Shown here: positions 46,278-58,582 of the stretch, piece by piece
How the letters are laid out: each line of letters opens with the position of its first letter
Numbering within the stretch: position 1 is the first letter of the stretch
From: Fallopia convolvulus
Taxonomy: Eukaryota > Streptophyta > Magnoliopsida > Caryophyllales > Polygonaceae
DNA length: 64,000 bases
Direction of reading: 5' to 3'
NCBI GenBank assembly: GCA_964016875.1
Contig: OZ024726.1
Location: 54,677,325-54,741,324 of the forward strand
Made by a program: the position numbers and the translations under genes
The notes under the pieces: generated by a model
Databases searched by the model: none
Told to the model about the DNA's origin: nothing
Seen by the model: only the letters and a program-made list of their open reading frames with translations

Positions 46278-48957
46278 ACTAGATGGATGGCCCGTGCTAT
46301 CGCACGGGTTCTCATTGATTATGTTTTATATTATCTATGTGAAGTTATATTTTTTTTCGTGTATTATTAGTATATTCTTTTCGTATATTTTTTTGTACTT
46401 TAGTGGGATGTGTAAAAATATAAGCACATGGGTCATCGTCCCTAATATGAGCCTTGCAAATATTAAAAAATAATTAATAAAATTAAATAGACCGTTGAAG
46501 TGTAGTTGATTAATTGAGTATAAAGATAATATAATATTAACCATAGTATGTTAAGTTAGAAGGAAGAAAATTTTGAATGTAAAAATTAATTTATGTTAAA
46601 AATAAAATTCTAAAATTCTTTGCCATATGATCGTGCAATACATTTTGTATTATATATTTAGTGATAGATTTAAGCATCCATAAAAAAACTAATATAAAAA
46701 TAACATTGATATTGTATCTTGTTATAAATAATCGTTATTACTCTTTTTGCAGTCTTCTACTCTTCTATTGGATAAAATATAACCACAACACAAACATGAA
46801 CATAGAAACCAAAATATTAAAAGATGCAATTTGCATAAGAGAAAGGCATTTTGGTAGTTAGCCTTTTAACATTTATTTCACATTTGCTTGCATAAAACAA
46901 CAATATCATAATATGTAGCCATCATATAATTAAACATGAATAAAAAGTAATAAAATCCAAAAATAGATTACTTCAATATTTTTTTCTTAGATTATATTGT
47001 GAACATGACCCGATCCTTTTTTTGGACACAACAAAATTGATGCAAATAATTTATCATTTCTATTTTTGCTCATCCTCGCCCTGTTCAACACCCTTCGTTT
47101 TTAATCCTAACCCATTATCATCTTTAAACCCAAAGAGCCTCTCGATAAATCTCGTATTATTTTTTGAGCAAGTGAAACTCATATTTGATATTTAAAGGAG
47201 ATCTTAAAAACCCAATCAATTGAAGAAGGTAATGGTTAAATTTTGAGAAGTTCGGACCAATTGATTTCATTTTTTTAAATATTAACTTTGCCTTCAATTT
47301 TGAAAGAGGAATGTGGGCACTATACCACCAAATTAATGGCCATAACTAAGAGTAATGGAGAGTGTTGGAATTTGAGGGGGTATAGGTGTATAGGTTAAAG
47401 TTAAATCTTTCTAGACAGATCCTCCTACATCTATATTATTCTCACGGCACGTCTACTTTGAATACTCACTTTACTTTGAGAGAAGGAAGAGCTCACTGAC
47501 TCAATTTTTTGTTACAAAGGCATATTAAATTAAATTTTTATTTTCAATCTTTCAATCTTTTTCCTTTGTAACTTCAACTTTTCTATTAATATTAGTTTGA
47601 TTTTATATTTTAGGTTTTTTTCAATGTGAATTTAATCAAAAGAATATGATAGTAAATATATTATAAAATATTTATATTATTTATCTGTTTGTTTTGAAAC
47701 TATATTGATATAGGTTGGCTTTTGTATATTGTATACTTGGAATGAATTTATAAAAAAACCTTATAAATTGAATATTCGATATTAATTTCCCTTTTATTGT
47801 TATCAACAATTAAAAAAAAATAATTTATAAAACTTGATAATGATAATTTGTATTTTGCTTTCGTTTAGAAATAAAATTTTATGCTCAATTATGAAAGAAA
47901 ATTGAATATATGTAAATATATTACAACAATATGTAATGACAAAAGCCTATTTAAGGTGCAAATTGATGTTCTCATTATCATTGCAAGTGAAGAGGACTAT
48001 TTTATGGATTGAATGACTAATAAAACCATTAGTTTAATTTGATATTTAGATTTCTTTTAATTTTTCTATTTTATAATATATATAGAAGATTATAAATTAT
48101 TTTTATTAATTATGTCTTTGTATTGATTTTTTATAAAGAACATAGGTTAATTTATCAATTTCAATTCTAAATTTATTGTAAAGTTTTCTTAATCTATTAT
48201 AAAGTTAAAATGCTTAATTTATAATTTTATAATTATATATTTTTATTTATTCTGTGAGAATTGATGGCTAAATAACTCTCTCTATGTTATAAAATATATT
48301 TTTATTATTATTTAGTAATAATACAAATTTATAATCAATTGAATTGTCAAGATTATCAAGCTTACTACTTATAAGTGTATCCTAGAAAACTATGTTTCGT
48401 AGAGAAGGCAGTGTAATATTGAAAATTAATATATTCTTATATATGTATTACTAATTTACTATTATTGAATATGAGATTAAATTTTTATACTAATTTATTG
48501 AATGTTTAAAATTTGCTAGAAACACATATATTGAAATTTTAATTTAATCAGATTTGTATATTTCCCAAAGATAAAGTTTTATATTTGTATAAATTTATAT
48601 TGTTGTCTATATTTTATGAGCTTATATGAATTGAACAACAACACAACACCCATGAGTTAATTATTTCCAAATACTCCGTACTAAGCTAATAGTTGATTAT
48701 ATGAAATGTGTTGCCGTTTTCGATCTAATATATATTTTTATTATATGAATCAATTGATATGAAAAGAGTCTTAACTTTATCACATCACCTTGATCACTCT
48801 GTAATCAACACATATAATATATTTAATCTAAACTTTTCTAAACCTCTGTTGGAGACGGATAAGATTTTATTGCTATCACTAAATATTAAATGAATACATC
48901 ATATCAATTTTGTATGTGCTTTTGTTGTTTGTTATTTTTAGTGGTTCTTTTGTTTCT

Positions 48958-49560
48958 TAATCCTTAGACTCGGCAGGATCATCAGGTTCGCCTATTCATC
49001 CATTTTCTCCTTCATGCTTAACCATCTGCAACTTCTCGTGTTGTCGTCTCTTCCAATCCTCCATCCTATCATTCCAAGCAATAATTCCATACCCATACAC
49101 AACCAAGTCTTTCTTAGGATCCCTTGGTCTTTGAGGCACTAAAATTATTAATCGCAAAAATTCAAAATTTGCATGAACATATTTCAAAAACTGCATGTAT
49201 CCAAAACAAATTCAGAACCTAGGATTAATCAAGAATCAAATAGACTTACATAACATGATAGAATCAGGATATGCCATTGGTTGAACTTTCTTCCAACGGC
49301 TCATAAATGGGGGAATAATAAGAGCATGCTTATTAGGTGATACCCCAACATCCTTCAATGACAAAAAACCAATCACAATTAGCAAAATTGCCCCTTAATT
49401 AACTAAAAAACATCAAAGACATAAATTCTGAAGAAAAAAAAAAGAACGATGAATTCATAAGATAATTCTACCTCATGTCCATAAGCTAAGACTGTTTTTC
49501 TACCCAGAATAGGAGAATTTATAGGGAAAAAGAGGAGAATTTGAGAGGATTGATGATACC
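48958..49560 (-). pseudogene. CESA: Captured cellulose synthase (CESA) fragment, three exons with introns
   Basis: Minus-strand exons end or start at proper splice sites: up to 49472 (PILGRKTVLAYGHE), 49352-49250 (DVGVSPNKHALIIPPFMSRW, then KKVQPMAYPDSIML) and 49138-48958 (PQRPRDPKKDLVVYGYGIIA, then WNDRMEDWKRRQHEKLQMVK). The three join in frame. This is the cytosolic stretch of plant CESA proteins between the N-terminal zinc finger and the first membrane helix, where family members read HALIVPP...PKKDLAVYGYGxVAWK. A TGA after KHEGENG interrupts the frame, but the family-like EPDDP continues after it. The catalytic domain is absent, so it makes no enzyme. Introns show it was taken from genomic DNA, not mRNA. 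Confidence 0.85.
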
Positions 49561-50269
49561 TGTAATACACTTGAATCGGGTTTTGCACTTAAATTTGTAT
49601 ATTAAATTTGCTATATTGTAACGTGCCTTTTGCTATGCCGTAACTGTTTGTAACTTTCATACAATTAATCCTATTGTATTAGTCAAATTAGCAATTATAT
49701 TTGTCACCAATCGAAGCAAAAAAGTGATTTGGGTATGATTTTTTTTATTTTCTTTCTTTGAAATTGTAAGAGCCATCCAACTAATAGCAGGGATATGCAC
49801 TATTTACTTTTTTTTTTGAGCAATTTTTGTTTTTTGAGCAACACATTATTTACTCAATGAGGCAATAAATGTTTAAGATTATATAGGACCAAAAAAATGT
49901 TTAAAATTATATATATTCTATTCTAATTTTTTTTAATAGTTGGCAGTATTATTTCGTTCAGCCAAATTGGCTTTTTTTAAAAAAAGAAATGGGTTGTGTA
50001 TGTAATATTGTAATGGGTTAAAAGAAGTTTTACATTAATTGGTTGTTAGTAGTATTTCCTTTCATTTGCCTTTATATTGTAACGTGTCTTTTAGTATATA
50101 CTCTGTATCTTTTAGATTTTTGACGTTTCACATAATTAATTGGGTTTGCTTGCAACCTTGCACATAATTTTTTTTGCATTTTTTTCAATTAATATTAATT
50201 TTTAATATGAATTCAATTGAGGATGGTCATAAATAACCAAATTTTTCAATTTTATAAGATATATAAATT

Positions 50270-51340
50270 TTCATAGAGAAAAGGATAATGTCCATTTAAT
50301 CTCATTTATTTGAATTAAATTATTCTAGTAAAATAATAGCCATTAATCCCATTGATTCAATATTCAAGGCCAAATATGGTTACAATTTTTTCATCTTCTT
50401 ATTTATTTTTATAGAATTATGATCATTTATTGATCTCATTCAAGTTCTAGTGAAGTTACAACTTATCAACTTCTTACTTATTTTTTGTAAAAAATTGATA
50501 AAATATAATGGTGAATAATCATATTTTTTAAATTTTTCAATAAAAAATTGTTTCTTTTTTAATTTTTATTTCTATCTTTTGTTGTCCACTAATTGAAAAT
50601 TTAAGAATATAAATAGGGTAATTTATTTTTTCAATTAGTTATCCTTTGGTCATGACTATGATTATTCTCAATTGTTATTTAATAATCAACCAAGAAGTTT
50701 ATATTTATTAAATAGAAAGAAGTTCTAGCTCAAAAAATAGAAAGAATTTTAATAACACATCTATAATACAAATTCTTACGAAACTACATATTAATACATG
50801 CATGAATGATATAGTTTTCCATGACAATACATTAGATATTTTTGGATAATATTATAAAAACCGAAAAATTGTGTCAAACCTAGAGGATTTCTTATGAGGA
50901 ATCAATGCTTAAACGTGAAAATTATTTTACACTATATAGCTTATTTTATAAAAATTGTATTGAAATATTTTCATAGACAAAAGGATAGTGTCCATTTAAT
51001 CTCATTTATTACAAATAAATTATTTTGGTAGAATAATATTCATTAATTCAATTTGTTTCAATATTCAAGTCCAAATATTGTTATAACTTTTTCAACTTGT
51101 TAATGGTTGCAAAGTTACAACTTTTCAACTTTTTGCTTATTTTTTTAAACCGTTTCTCGATAGAATATAAGGGTGAATAATCCCATTCTTTTAAATTGTC
51201 AATAAAAATTGCTTATTTTTAATTTTTAATTTTATCTTATATTATCCACTAAGTTTTATTTCTATCTTATTCAATAAATATATGGTAATTCTGTTATTCA
51301 ATAAGTTACCCTTTTGTTAGGATTATGAATATTATGAGTT
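50270..51340. repeat. Direct repeat of ~400-450 bp, two copies ~690 bp apart
   Basis: The block starting TTTTCATAGA(G/C)AAAAGGATA at about 50270 recurs at about 50961, sharing TGTCCATTTAATCTCATTTA, then CATTAAT, TCAATATTCAAG and ACTTTTTCA. AT-rich, no coding. Confidence 0.75.
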
Positions 51341-52940
51341 GTTATTTAACAAAAAATGTGTATATTGAATATATATGAACATTTATATTTATAATATGTA
51401 AATGTAATATTGAAATAAAATTATTATAAACCATTTCAAGTACATGAATATTTATTGTCAATTTTTGTAATTTTATAGGTTTCTAGATCTACATATAGAT
51501 GGATTAGATTAAAATTAGGAATAAAATAATTAATCCATTTGAATGAGATTATTTTCCCAAATTTTATTAATTTTATAATTATATATATTTAATAGAGGTC
51601 ATGGAAAAAAGACAATGTTTATTGCACACTGTATTATCATTTAAATGGAGAGATGGATTAATCATTTGAATGAGTATATTATCATTTAAATGGGCCATTA
51701 CTAATTTGGGGTGTTACTAAATAAAAATTGAGTACAATGTTTGTAACAATTTCTATTCTATGTAATTTCTCTTATGATCTTGCAAATTTATTCTTATCAT
51801 AATAATTCAATTTATATATAAAAATGGAAAAGAATCGAACCCATGAAATTAGAGACTTATTGATTAGATTTTATTATGAGTGATTCTTCCCGTTTGATCT
51901 TTTTTTAATTAATTGGATAGGATCAATTGAATTTTGTGAAATAAGAATATTTATACATAAGATAGAGTCCATTTTAAATCAAGTTTATATTAGAGATGTG
52001 TTTGTAGGCTGAAATATACCGGGAGGATTAAGAAGAAACTTATTTACTAATATAAACACACAAAATAATTATTATTTTATATATTTTTGAATTACTAATA
52101 ACAAATTTTAGAAAAAAAATGCATTTCAATATATTTGCAAATTACAATCATACCTTTATTTTTGTCACTTCTTCAAATTTAGCATGTACTTGTCCCATTA
52201 CCACTTTGGCACAATAATTACCAAAACAATAATTTATTAATATAATCACATTAAATCAAATAATTATTCAATATATTTGAAAATTAATAATATTATTTAG
52301 AAATGATAAATAGTTTTTAGTATATTTATAAATTATAATCATACTATTACCTTTATCACTTCTGTATACGTATCACTTCTCTCTTGCTTCTTGGCAGAAA
52401 ATTGGGAAAAAAAAGACATTTACTAATATAAGCACATAAAAATGAAATAATTTTTCAATATATTTGTAAATTAATAATAAGAAAATAAAAAATGGTAAAT
52501 CATAATTGTACCTTTATTTTTATGGGAGTGTGTCTTTCTTTGATATTGGGAGAGTCTTTAAATAGTGGTGGGTACAAATGTTGAGGAAGGGATCAGAAAT
52601 GTGTATCGGGATGAGGAGGCGAGAGAGAACGTTAGTGTGAGACTATATATAGTTATAGAAAGTAAATGGATGATAGTTACAATACTTTTGTAACATTAGA
52701 GTTGATTTTTTTGTGAATGAGTTCTAATTGTATGCTTTTAATACATGTTGTTTATGGGATTTTAATTTAAAAAATGTTACAGGAATTGAAAGGACATATA
52801 ATAAATGAGTAAAAAGTATATGAAAAGGTAATAGATGGATTGAATTAAAATTTGAAATAAATAATTTGACCATTTGAATTAGGCATTAATTGTTCAAATT
52901 TTTCTATTTTATAGTATATATAGATAAATATAGATATAGA

Positions 52941-55900
52941 TAATTCAGAATTTAGACACTTCTCTTTATTTTATTGGACCAAGTGTTTAAAGCAAATCTA
53001 CCTTTCTGTAAATTTTCGTTGATCTTGTATATGATTACAATTAAAGTACGTTGATACTTCGTGTCGTTTGTATGTCAATTTATAAATATCATTTTTCCGT
53101 CGTCACTACTTGGTGTCGTTTATATTGAGAGTATTTTTTAGGGTATCAAATATATGGGGATGATACATATATATGTTGACCAAGACGAGTTAATAAACAA
53201 AAATATTTGTTTTTGACAAGAAAAGTTTTTAAAAACTTCCACCTTCTATAAAATTTTATTTTATCAAACACACATTTAAATAGATTTTAAATAGTAAAAT
53301 TTTTTAAACACCTCTACAAATTTATGTTGAACAGAGCCTTAATTAAAAGGTTTATCAGTCAACAACATAGATGTGTAAAATAGGCTGGTGTCTATTCGAC
53401 GATGTTTATTTTGAGCTAATCTAACCTTATTCACGTTTAAGTTAAAAAAACTCAATCTTATCAATTTGTTAAGTGCAAAGAGTTGATGAAGTTTGTTTAA
53501 ATTTACGAGACTTGATCGGAGTTCAATTTTCAGCCAAAATTTGAGCTATCCGTCCCAACCTTAACTGAGCTTATGAAAGCTTATTTGAATTTTTTCCTTC
53601 AATTGCCCTCGAAATTAAATTTTAAAAAATTATTAATTTATTAATATATCCTTTTTAGTAAGTTTACATCCTTTTTTATAAAATTAGTATTGATTAACTT
53701 TGTGCACCGAACACCTATATATTTTTTTCACAAAAATAAACTAATAATTTCAACACCTAAAATCAACACGAATTGTTGATTCAATATCAATATCAAGTTT
53801 AACTCATATCAACTTTGAAGCGACCCAAAATCTATTCATATATTAGGAAATTGGATAGAAAACTCATATCAATTTTGAAGCATCGGAATGGATCCAAAAT
53901 CTATTCATATATTAGGAAATTGGATAGAAAACCGCAAACTTATTTTTATATGGAAAATTGTGTCACAATAAATATTACGAGTAAACTTTCACTCATAAGT
54001 TATAACACTACAATGAATTAGATTGAATTTGTTTCCTTTCAGTTTTTATTTCCGTAGTGCACAATGAAATGGCCTTTAGTTTAGCTTTATAAAATTTGTT
54101 CTTTGTTTGATTAGAGGCTTTTTTTATCTAATAAATATATTTATTATCCGTGTGATTTATAATAAAAATAAAAAGAAACATCATAGTTACTAAGTTGAAA
54201 AATAAAATAAAATAATTTAGACAAAATTATGGCTATATTTAGCAATTATATTATTATATTTATAATTAAAATAAAATGAAAGATGATAATTTGTGAACTA
54301 TCATTTTTTTTTCATTAATGATGTTTTTTTATGAAAAAAGTGTTAATCTAAGTGCATGTTTTCATGGTATAAAATTCGAGATGCTAAAGTTCATACTTGT
54401 CACCTCAACTAATTTATAGATGATATATCACAAACGTTCAAATTGTTTTTTTTTTGTGTGTGACATCGACATAAAAAGTAAAACATATATAGTCATGCAT
54501 GATTGATGCTTGTATGTTGAACTAGAGAAATCAAACCTTCAACTATCCACGTAAAACATTCCCAATTAAGATTCGTAAATAGGAGAGGTTCATCAACTTA
54601 TAATGATCATGCCGACTTTGCTACAATAGCCAAGAATATTATTTTTACACCTAATTGATTTCTTGATTTGACAAAGTATAATGATTGTCACAATAATATA
54701 ATCCAACACCAAAGGAAATTAAAGCTTGATGCCCAATCACAATGTTCAATGAAGCTTATAATATTGGTTTACATGTGTGTAATGCCTTACCATTTCCGGT
54801 AATTAAAGCATAAGCACCCCACTACTCCTTGATTTGCATATATATGCCCATTTCTTTTTATAATTATATTTGAAGAGCATCCAATTCATAACTTTGATTT
54901 TTAATTAGTATTCGTGTTGGTCACATTTTCAATTTCGATAGAATAAATTGCTTCAAATTTAAGAAATGAACTAATTAATATGTCTTGAATTGATTTGAAA
55001 GGGTTTACTTTTTAAATAATCCATTAAGTCGACGTGTAGTATTACTGTATTGGATAGATTTGCGAGTTAGATAGTGATTTGTCAATTCTATGTAAAAGAA
55101 AGCAAAAATTAATTTGAAGTCTGGAAAATTGTAGTGTCATGTTCTTGCTTAGATTCTAAGAATTCTGTGGGTATTGCCCAAATGAAAATGCTATTTGTCC
55201 CCAACAATATTATTGTAATGGCAATCCAAGAAGCAATTAGAAGGTAGTATATAAATACTCATAAAAGATCGATTAAGGAAAAGTGAACTGGCCTTTGGCT
55301 ACTAATGGAAAGTGGCTGTTGCTCAAAACCCTCAATTTCACTATTGTAAGCATGATTAATTTCCTTAAGAAGTTAACTTTTGTGCCTTAATCCATTACCA
55401 AAAGGTAATTTTTGTATGGGTATTTCTAGTGTTTGTTCATGGTTACGTGTCAATAAGCTAATTACAAATTATATTCAACTATTTCCTAAACTTAAATCGA
55501 TTAGACTAGGATTAAAAAAATAAAGCATCAAAATTAACAAGTAATAAAAAAACATATACAGTATTTATAATGACGAGAAACCACTTTCGATGGTGAATCT
55601 GAGGCTTTCGACAAAGCCAACAAGGACCACAAACTATGTAAACGGCTTGCACTAACCGACTTGACCCAATATATCGAAAGAAAGACGGTGAAAAAGTGAA
55701 GACATGGATTAGACCCAGACCTCCCATCATATACTCATGTCTCCCATCACTAAGCGACCTCATGCATATATAGAGCATAATTAAAACTATTTGATATCTT
55801 TAAGTTTTTAATGTAAGTTCATGAATACATATTAGAAAAAAAGTCTATTCACATACATATCATAATTATACATGTATACATATATTTGATATACTTGGAA

Positions 55901-56244
55901 TTATTAATATATTTTCATGGACACGTAACACCATGAGCAGCAGGATGTTGAGGTCCGAAATTCGAAGTGAAATTTTTAATTTGCCTGTTCCTAGTCGTCA
56001 TGGGAAAAAAAAGGAAGAAAAAAGAAAGAGATTATTAAAAAAAAGTCGATTTTATTAAATGAGTTACTAGGTACTTAATTAATTCTACTTAAATTAAACT
56101 TGATTATATATTAATCTTCTGTAAATTTACATAGTAACTTATCTATTCATTTCATATACAATATTTTGGAATCAATGTCGACACAAAAAGCTTTAAAAAA
56201 AATCCAAGTCTCCACTTTCTTACTATCTCCTCCTTCCCTTTATC
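52941..56244. other. Intergenic, AT-rich; includes a short tandem repeat
   Basis: No gene recognised. A unit of about 70 bp occurs twice at 53800-53935 (CAAAATCTATTCATATATTA, then GGAAATTGGATAGAAAAC). A minus-strand frame of 88 codons (55778-55512) has no recognisable domain and is not called. The last kilobase is the likely BFT-type promoter. Confidence 0.5.
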
Positions 56245-56252
56245 TATAAATA
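56245..56252 (+). promoter_or_regulatory. TATA box of the BFT/TFL1-type gene
   Basis: TATAAATA at 56245-56252 lies about 140 bases upstream of the start codon, followed by a CATCACCAACA-type leader likely to hold the transcription start near 56275-56285. Confidence 0.75.
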
Positions 56253-56389
56253 GAGGGTTTCACATCACCAACATACTGCAACCAAAACCATCTACATACT
56301 AATCCACTTTCAAAGTTTAATTTGAAACTATATAGCTTGCTTCCTCTTCTTCCCTTCTTCACCAAAATCTCCTTTAACTAGATCCATCA

Positions 56390-57308
56390 ATGGCAAGATC
56401 ACAAACGATAGAGCCACTGATTGTGGGTAGAGTGGTAGGAGAAGTTGTAGACATCTTCACACCAAGTGTGAAGATGAGTGTCACTTACAACTCCAACAAG
56501 CAAGTCTGCAACGGCCATGAGATCATGCCACCTGTCTTACTCTCCAAGCCTCGTGTCGAGGTCGGTGGTGAAGACATGAGAGCCGCTTACACCCTGGTAC
56601 CTACTTACTCTACCACAATCACACAACTACTTCTATAAATGGTTTAGTCATCTTCTTTAAGCTTAAAACTTCTAAGAAAAATGTTCATGTATATGTTTAA
56701 TTTGTTTATATATGTTTGTGTAGATCATGACGGACCCGGATGCTCCAAGCCCAAGTGATCCACACTTGAGAGAGCATTTGCACTGGTAACCCTTGATTTT
56801 TCTGTTTATGATATGCAGTTGGTCTTAATTACGTAAAAAGTCATTTGATTATTTTGTGTATCTTTTTCCTTGTAGGATTGTGACTGACATTCCTGGCACG
56901 ACTGATGTTTTCTTTGGTAAGTATATCAATTCCTAACCTTAGGGAGTAAAAAGTGGTTGTAAATTTATAATCTTGTCTTTATAAGTTCTATCTGAACACG
57001 TTATCACTTTATCGGTTACCTTTTTAGTGTTGTCGTTCTCACTTGTAGTAATGAAATTTTTATGTGACGAAATGCATGTGTACATAGGAAAGGAGATAGT
57101 GAGATACGAGGCGCCAAAGCCGGTGATAGGGATCCATAGGTACGTGTTCATCTTGTTCAAGCAACAAAGAGGACGACAAACCGTGCGCTCGCCTCCCTCT
57201 AGGGACCGGTTCAACACGAGGTGGTTCGCGCAGGAGAATGGGCTCGGCCTCCCCGTCGCCCTTGTCTACTTCAATGCCCAGAGGGAAACTGCTGCAAGAA
57301 GAAGATAG
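56390..57308 (+). CDS. BFT: TFL1/CEN/BFT-clade PEBP floral regulator, BFT-like
   Basis: Four exons, 56390-56596, 56724-56785 (62 bp), 56876-56916 (41 bp) and 57088-57308 give 176 residues; 62- and 41-bp middle exons are typical of FT/TFL1 genes. PEBP motifs DPDAPSPSDPHLREHLHW, GIHRYVF and the C-terminal FNAQRETAARRR are present. The residue separating TFL1 (His) from FT (Tyr) types is His (REHLHW), suggesting a repressor. DPDAPSPS, KEIVRYEAPKP and KQQRGRQTV resemble the BFT branch, while the C-terminus fits CEN/TFL1 as well. At the position of TFL1 Asp144 it has Gly (AQENGLGLP). Such proteins bind FD bZIP factors via 14-3-3 and antagonise FT in the shoot apex. Assignment to BFT rather than CEN is from memory of motifs. 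Confidence 0.93.
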
Positions 57309-58582
57309 ATCAACTTTTGCATAAGAAATGAATCAACACTATTAAATATATGTATGTCTAAGTCTTATAGTGCATGCTGATGAATTTTCTATTGTTAAGT
57401 ACCTATGTTTTTTTTTGTTTTTTTTGTGGGTCCAGGTGAATGAACCTTGTATTGTACTATTGGGCAGTGTGGGGAATTAAGAGGGGTAGGGAACTGTTTG
57501 TACTAGAACTAGGTTTCTGGTGTTGTCATTTTCAAGGATCTGATGATTACGTGGCAGCTCATGAGAGGCTGCTTAGCTGTGCAAGTGTCCCCTTTTCCCA
57601 CTTCTCTGGTCACTAAATAACGGTAAAGTATGTACTACTTCTAAGTGTATTTGTATTCTTATATAAAAATAATAATAATAATCAGTGTTATTGTGGTACT
57701 ACACTACTAGTTAGTACCTTGTCCACACTTTTTGGGTACGGTCACTTTTGAGTTTTGATCACCCTCACTGCATTGAGCCATCAGCTTAACTGGATGGTCC
57801 TTCAGTCTTTTAGCCTCAAGTGTATTTTCTGGAATTGGTTCGACGTGTCAACAATTCTTATGAACTCGGAGTGTATGTTATTGTTGGTTTCTCATACCAG
57901 TTTGTCCGGCTATTGAATATTAAGCCGGCCTCTTAATAATGTGTCAATCAGTGTACATGAGTCAAAGCAAGGGCTTTTGTACAAACTGTTATTACAAGAA
58001 CACATGCTCTACATAATATGACAAGGGACATGTCAAAATGGGCAATATGTGAATACAGAAGATAATAGAAGACTTGAGACAGTTCTTCAGCATTCAGCAG
58101 ACATCTGATCCATACAAAAACTCAGAATCTAACATGCTTGAGGCTGGACAAGATGATTAAGCCCACTGATAGCACAACTCACTGAATAGGTCTGCAAACA
58201 ACCTTTTCATTGTCTTCTTGTTGTCAATATCAGAACTTCACAAAAAATGATCTTATATATTGCAGCTTAAATATTGTCCTCACTCAAGATGAAATTGTAC
58301 AGCATCTTGTTTAAACCATCAATACAATAAAATTGTGCAGCATCTTGTAAAAATCCCAAATGCCAATTCCTCAGCATTCAGACTTTAATCCGCCAATATT
58401 CACTATGAACACTAATTGCAAGCAGCAAATGAACCACCCTAATTCTCTAACTTTCAATCCTTCCTCTGAGTTAATCTTACATTTTAAAAATACCTTCTTT
58501 TTTTTTACACAACCAAATTTCACAGATGACCCCCCAAATATGTCATCTTGCATACTTATCTAAACTTTTTTTTTAATGTATA
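57309..58582. other. 3' regions of BFT-like and XBAT33-like genes
   Basis: The genes converge here. The BFT-like 3'UTR probably ends before 57700. The rest is unique-looking sequence without coding signal; AAATTGTGCAGCATCTTGT-like text occurs twice at 58290-58350. Confidence 0.5.

Larger units (their letters stand above)
46278..52940 (-). mobile_element. Large Helitron (6.66 kb) carrying a captured CESA gene fragment
   Basis: The minus-strand 3' end is CTAGT (46282-46278) with the hairpin CCCGTGC-TATC-GCACGGG, identical to the element at 8176. The 5' end is TC (52940-52939), then TATATCTATATTTATC. The outer ~460 bp at the 3' side, an inner part (47930-48300) and the last ~90 bp match 8176-10161, so the two are family members and the extra DNA (about 48300-52850) was acquired or inserted. 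It has no Rep/helicase. The CESA fragment is at 48958-49560 and a direct repeat at 50270-51340. Nested insertions in the AT-rich middle cannot be excluded. Confidence 0.65.

Noticed and set aside
48996..49196. Stand-alone small protein gene
   Set aside because: It is one exon plus intron read-through of the captured CESA fragment, with a premature stop and no start of its own.
55512..55778. 88-codon minus-strand frame
   Set aside because: No domain or splice partners; chance frame in AT-rich DNA.
57027..57308. Alternative start for the last PEBP exon
   Set aside because: The upstream codons are intron sequence; splicing at 57088 gives the conserved GKEIVRYE.
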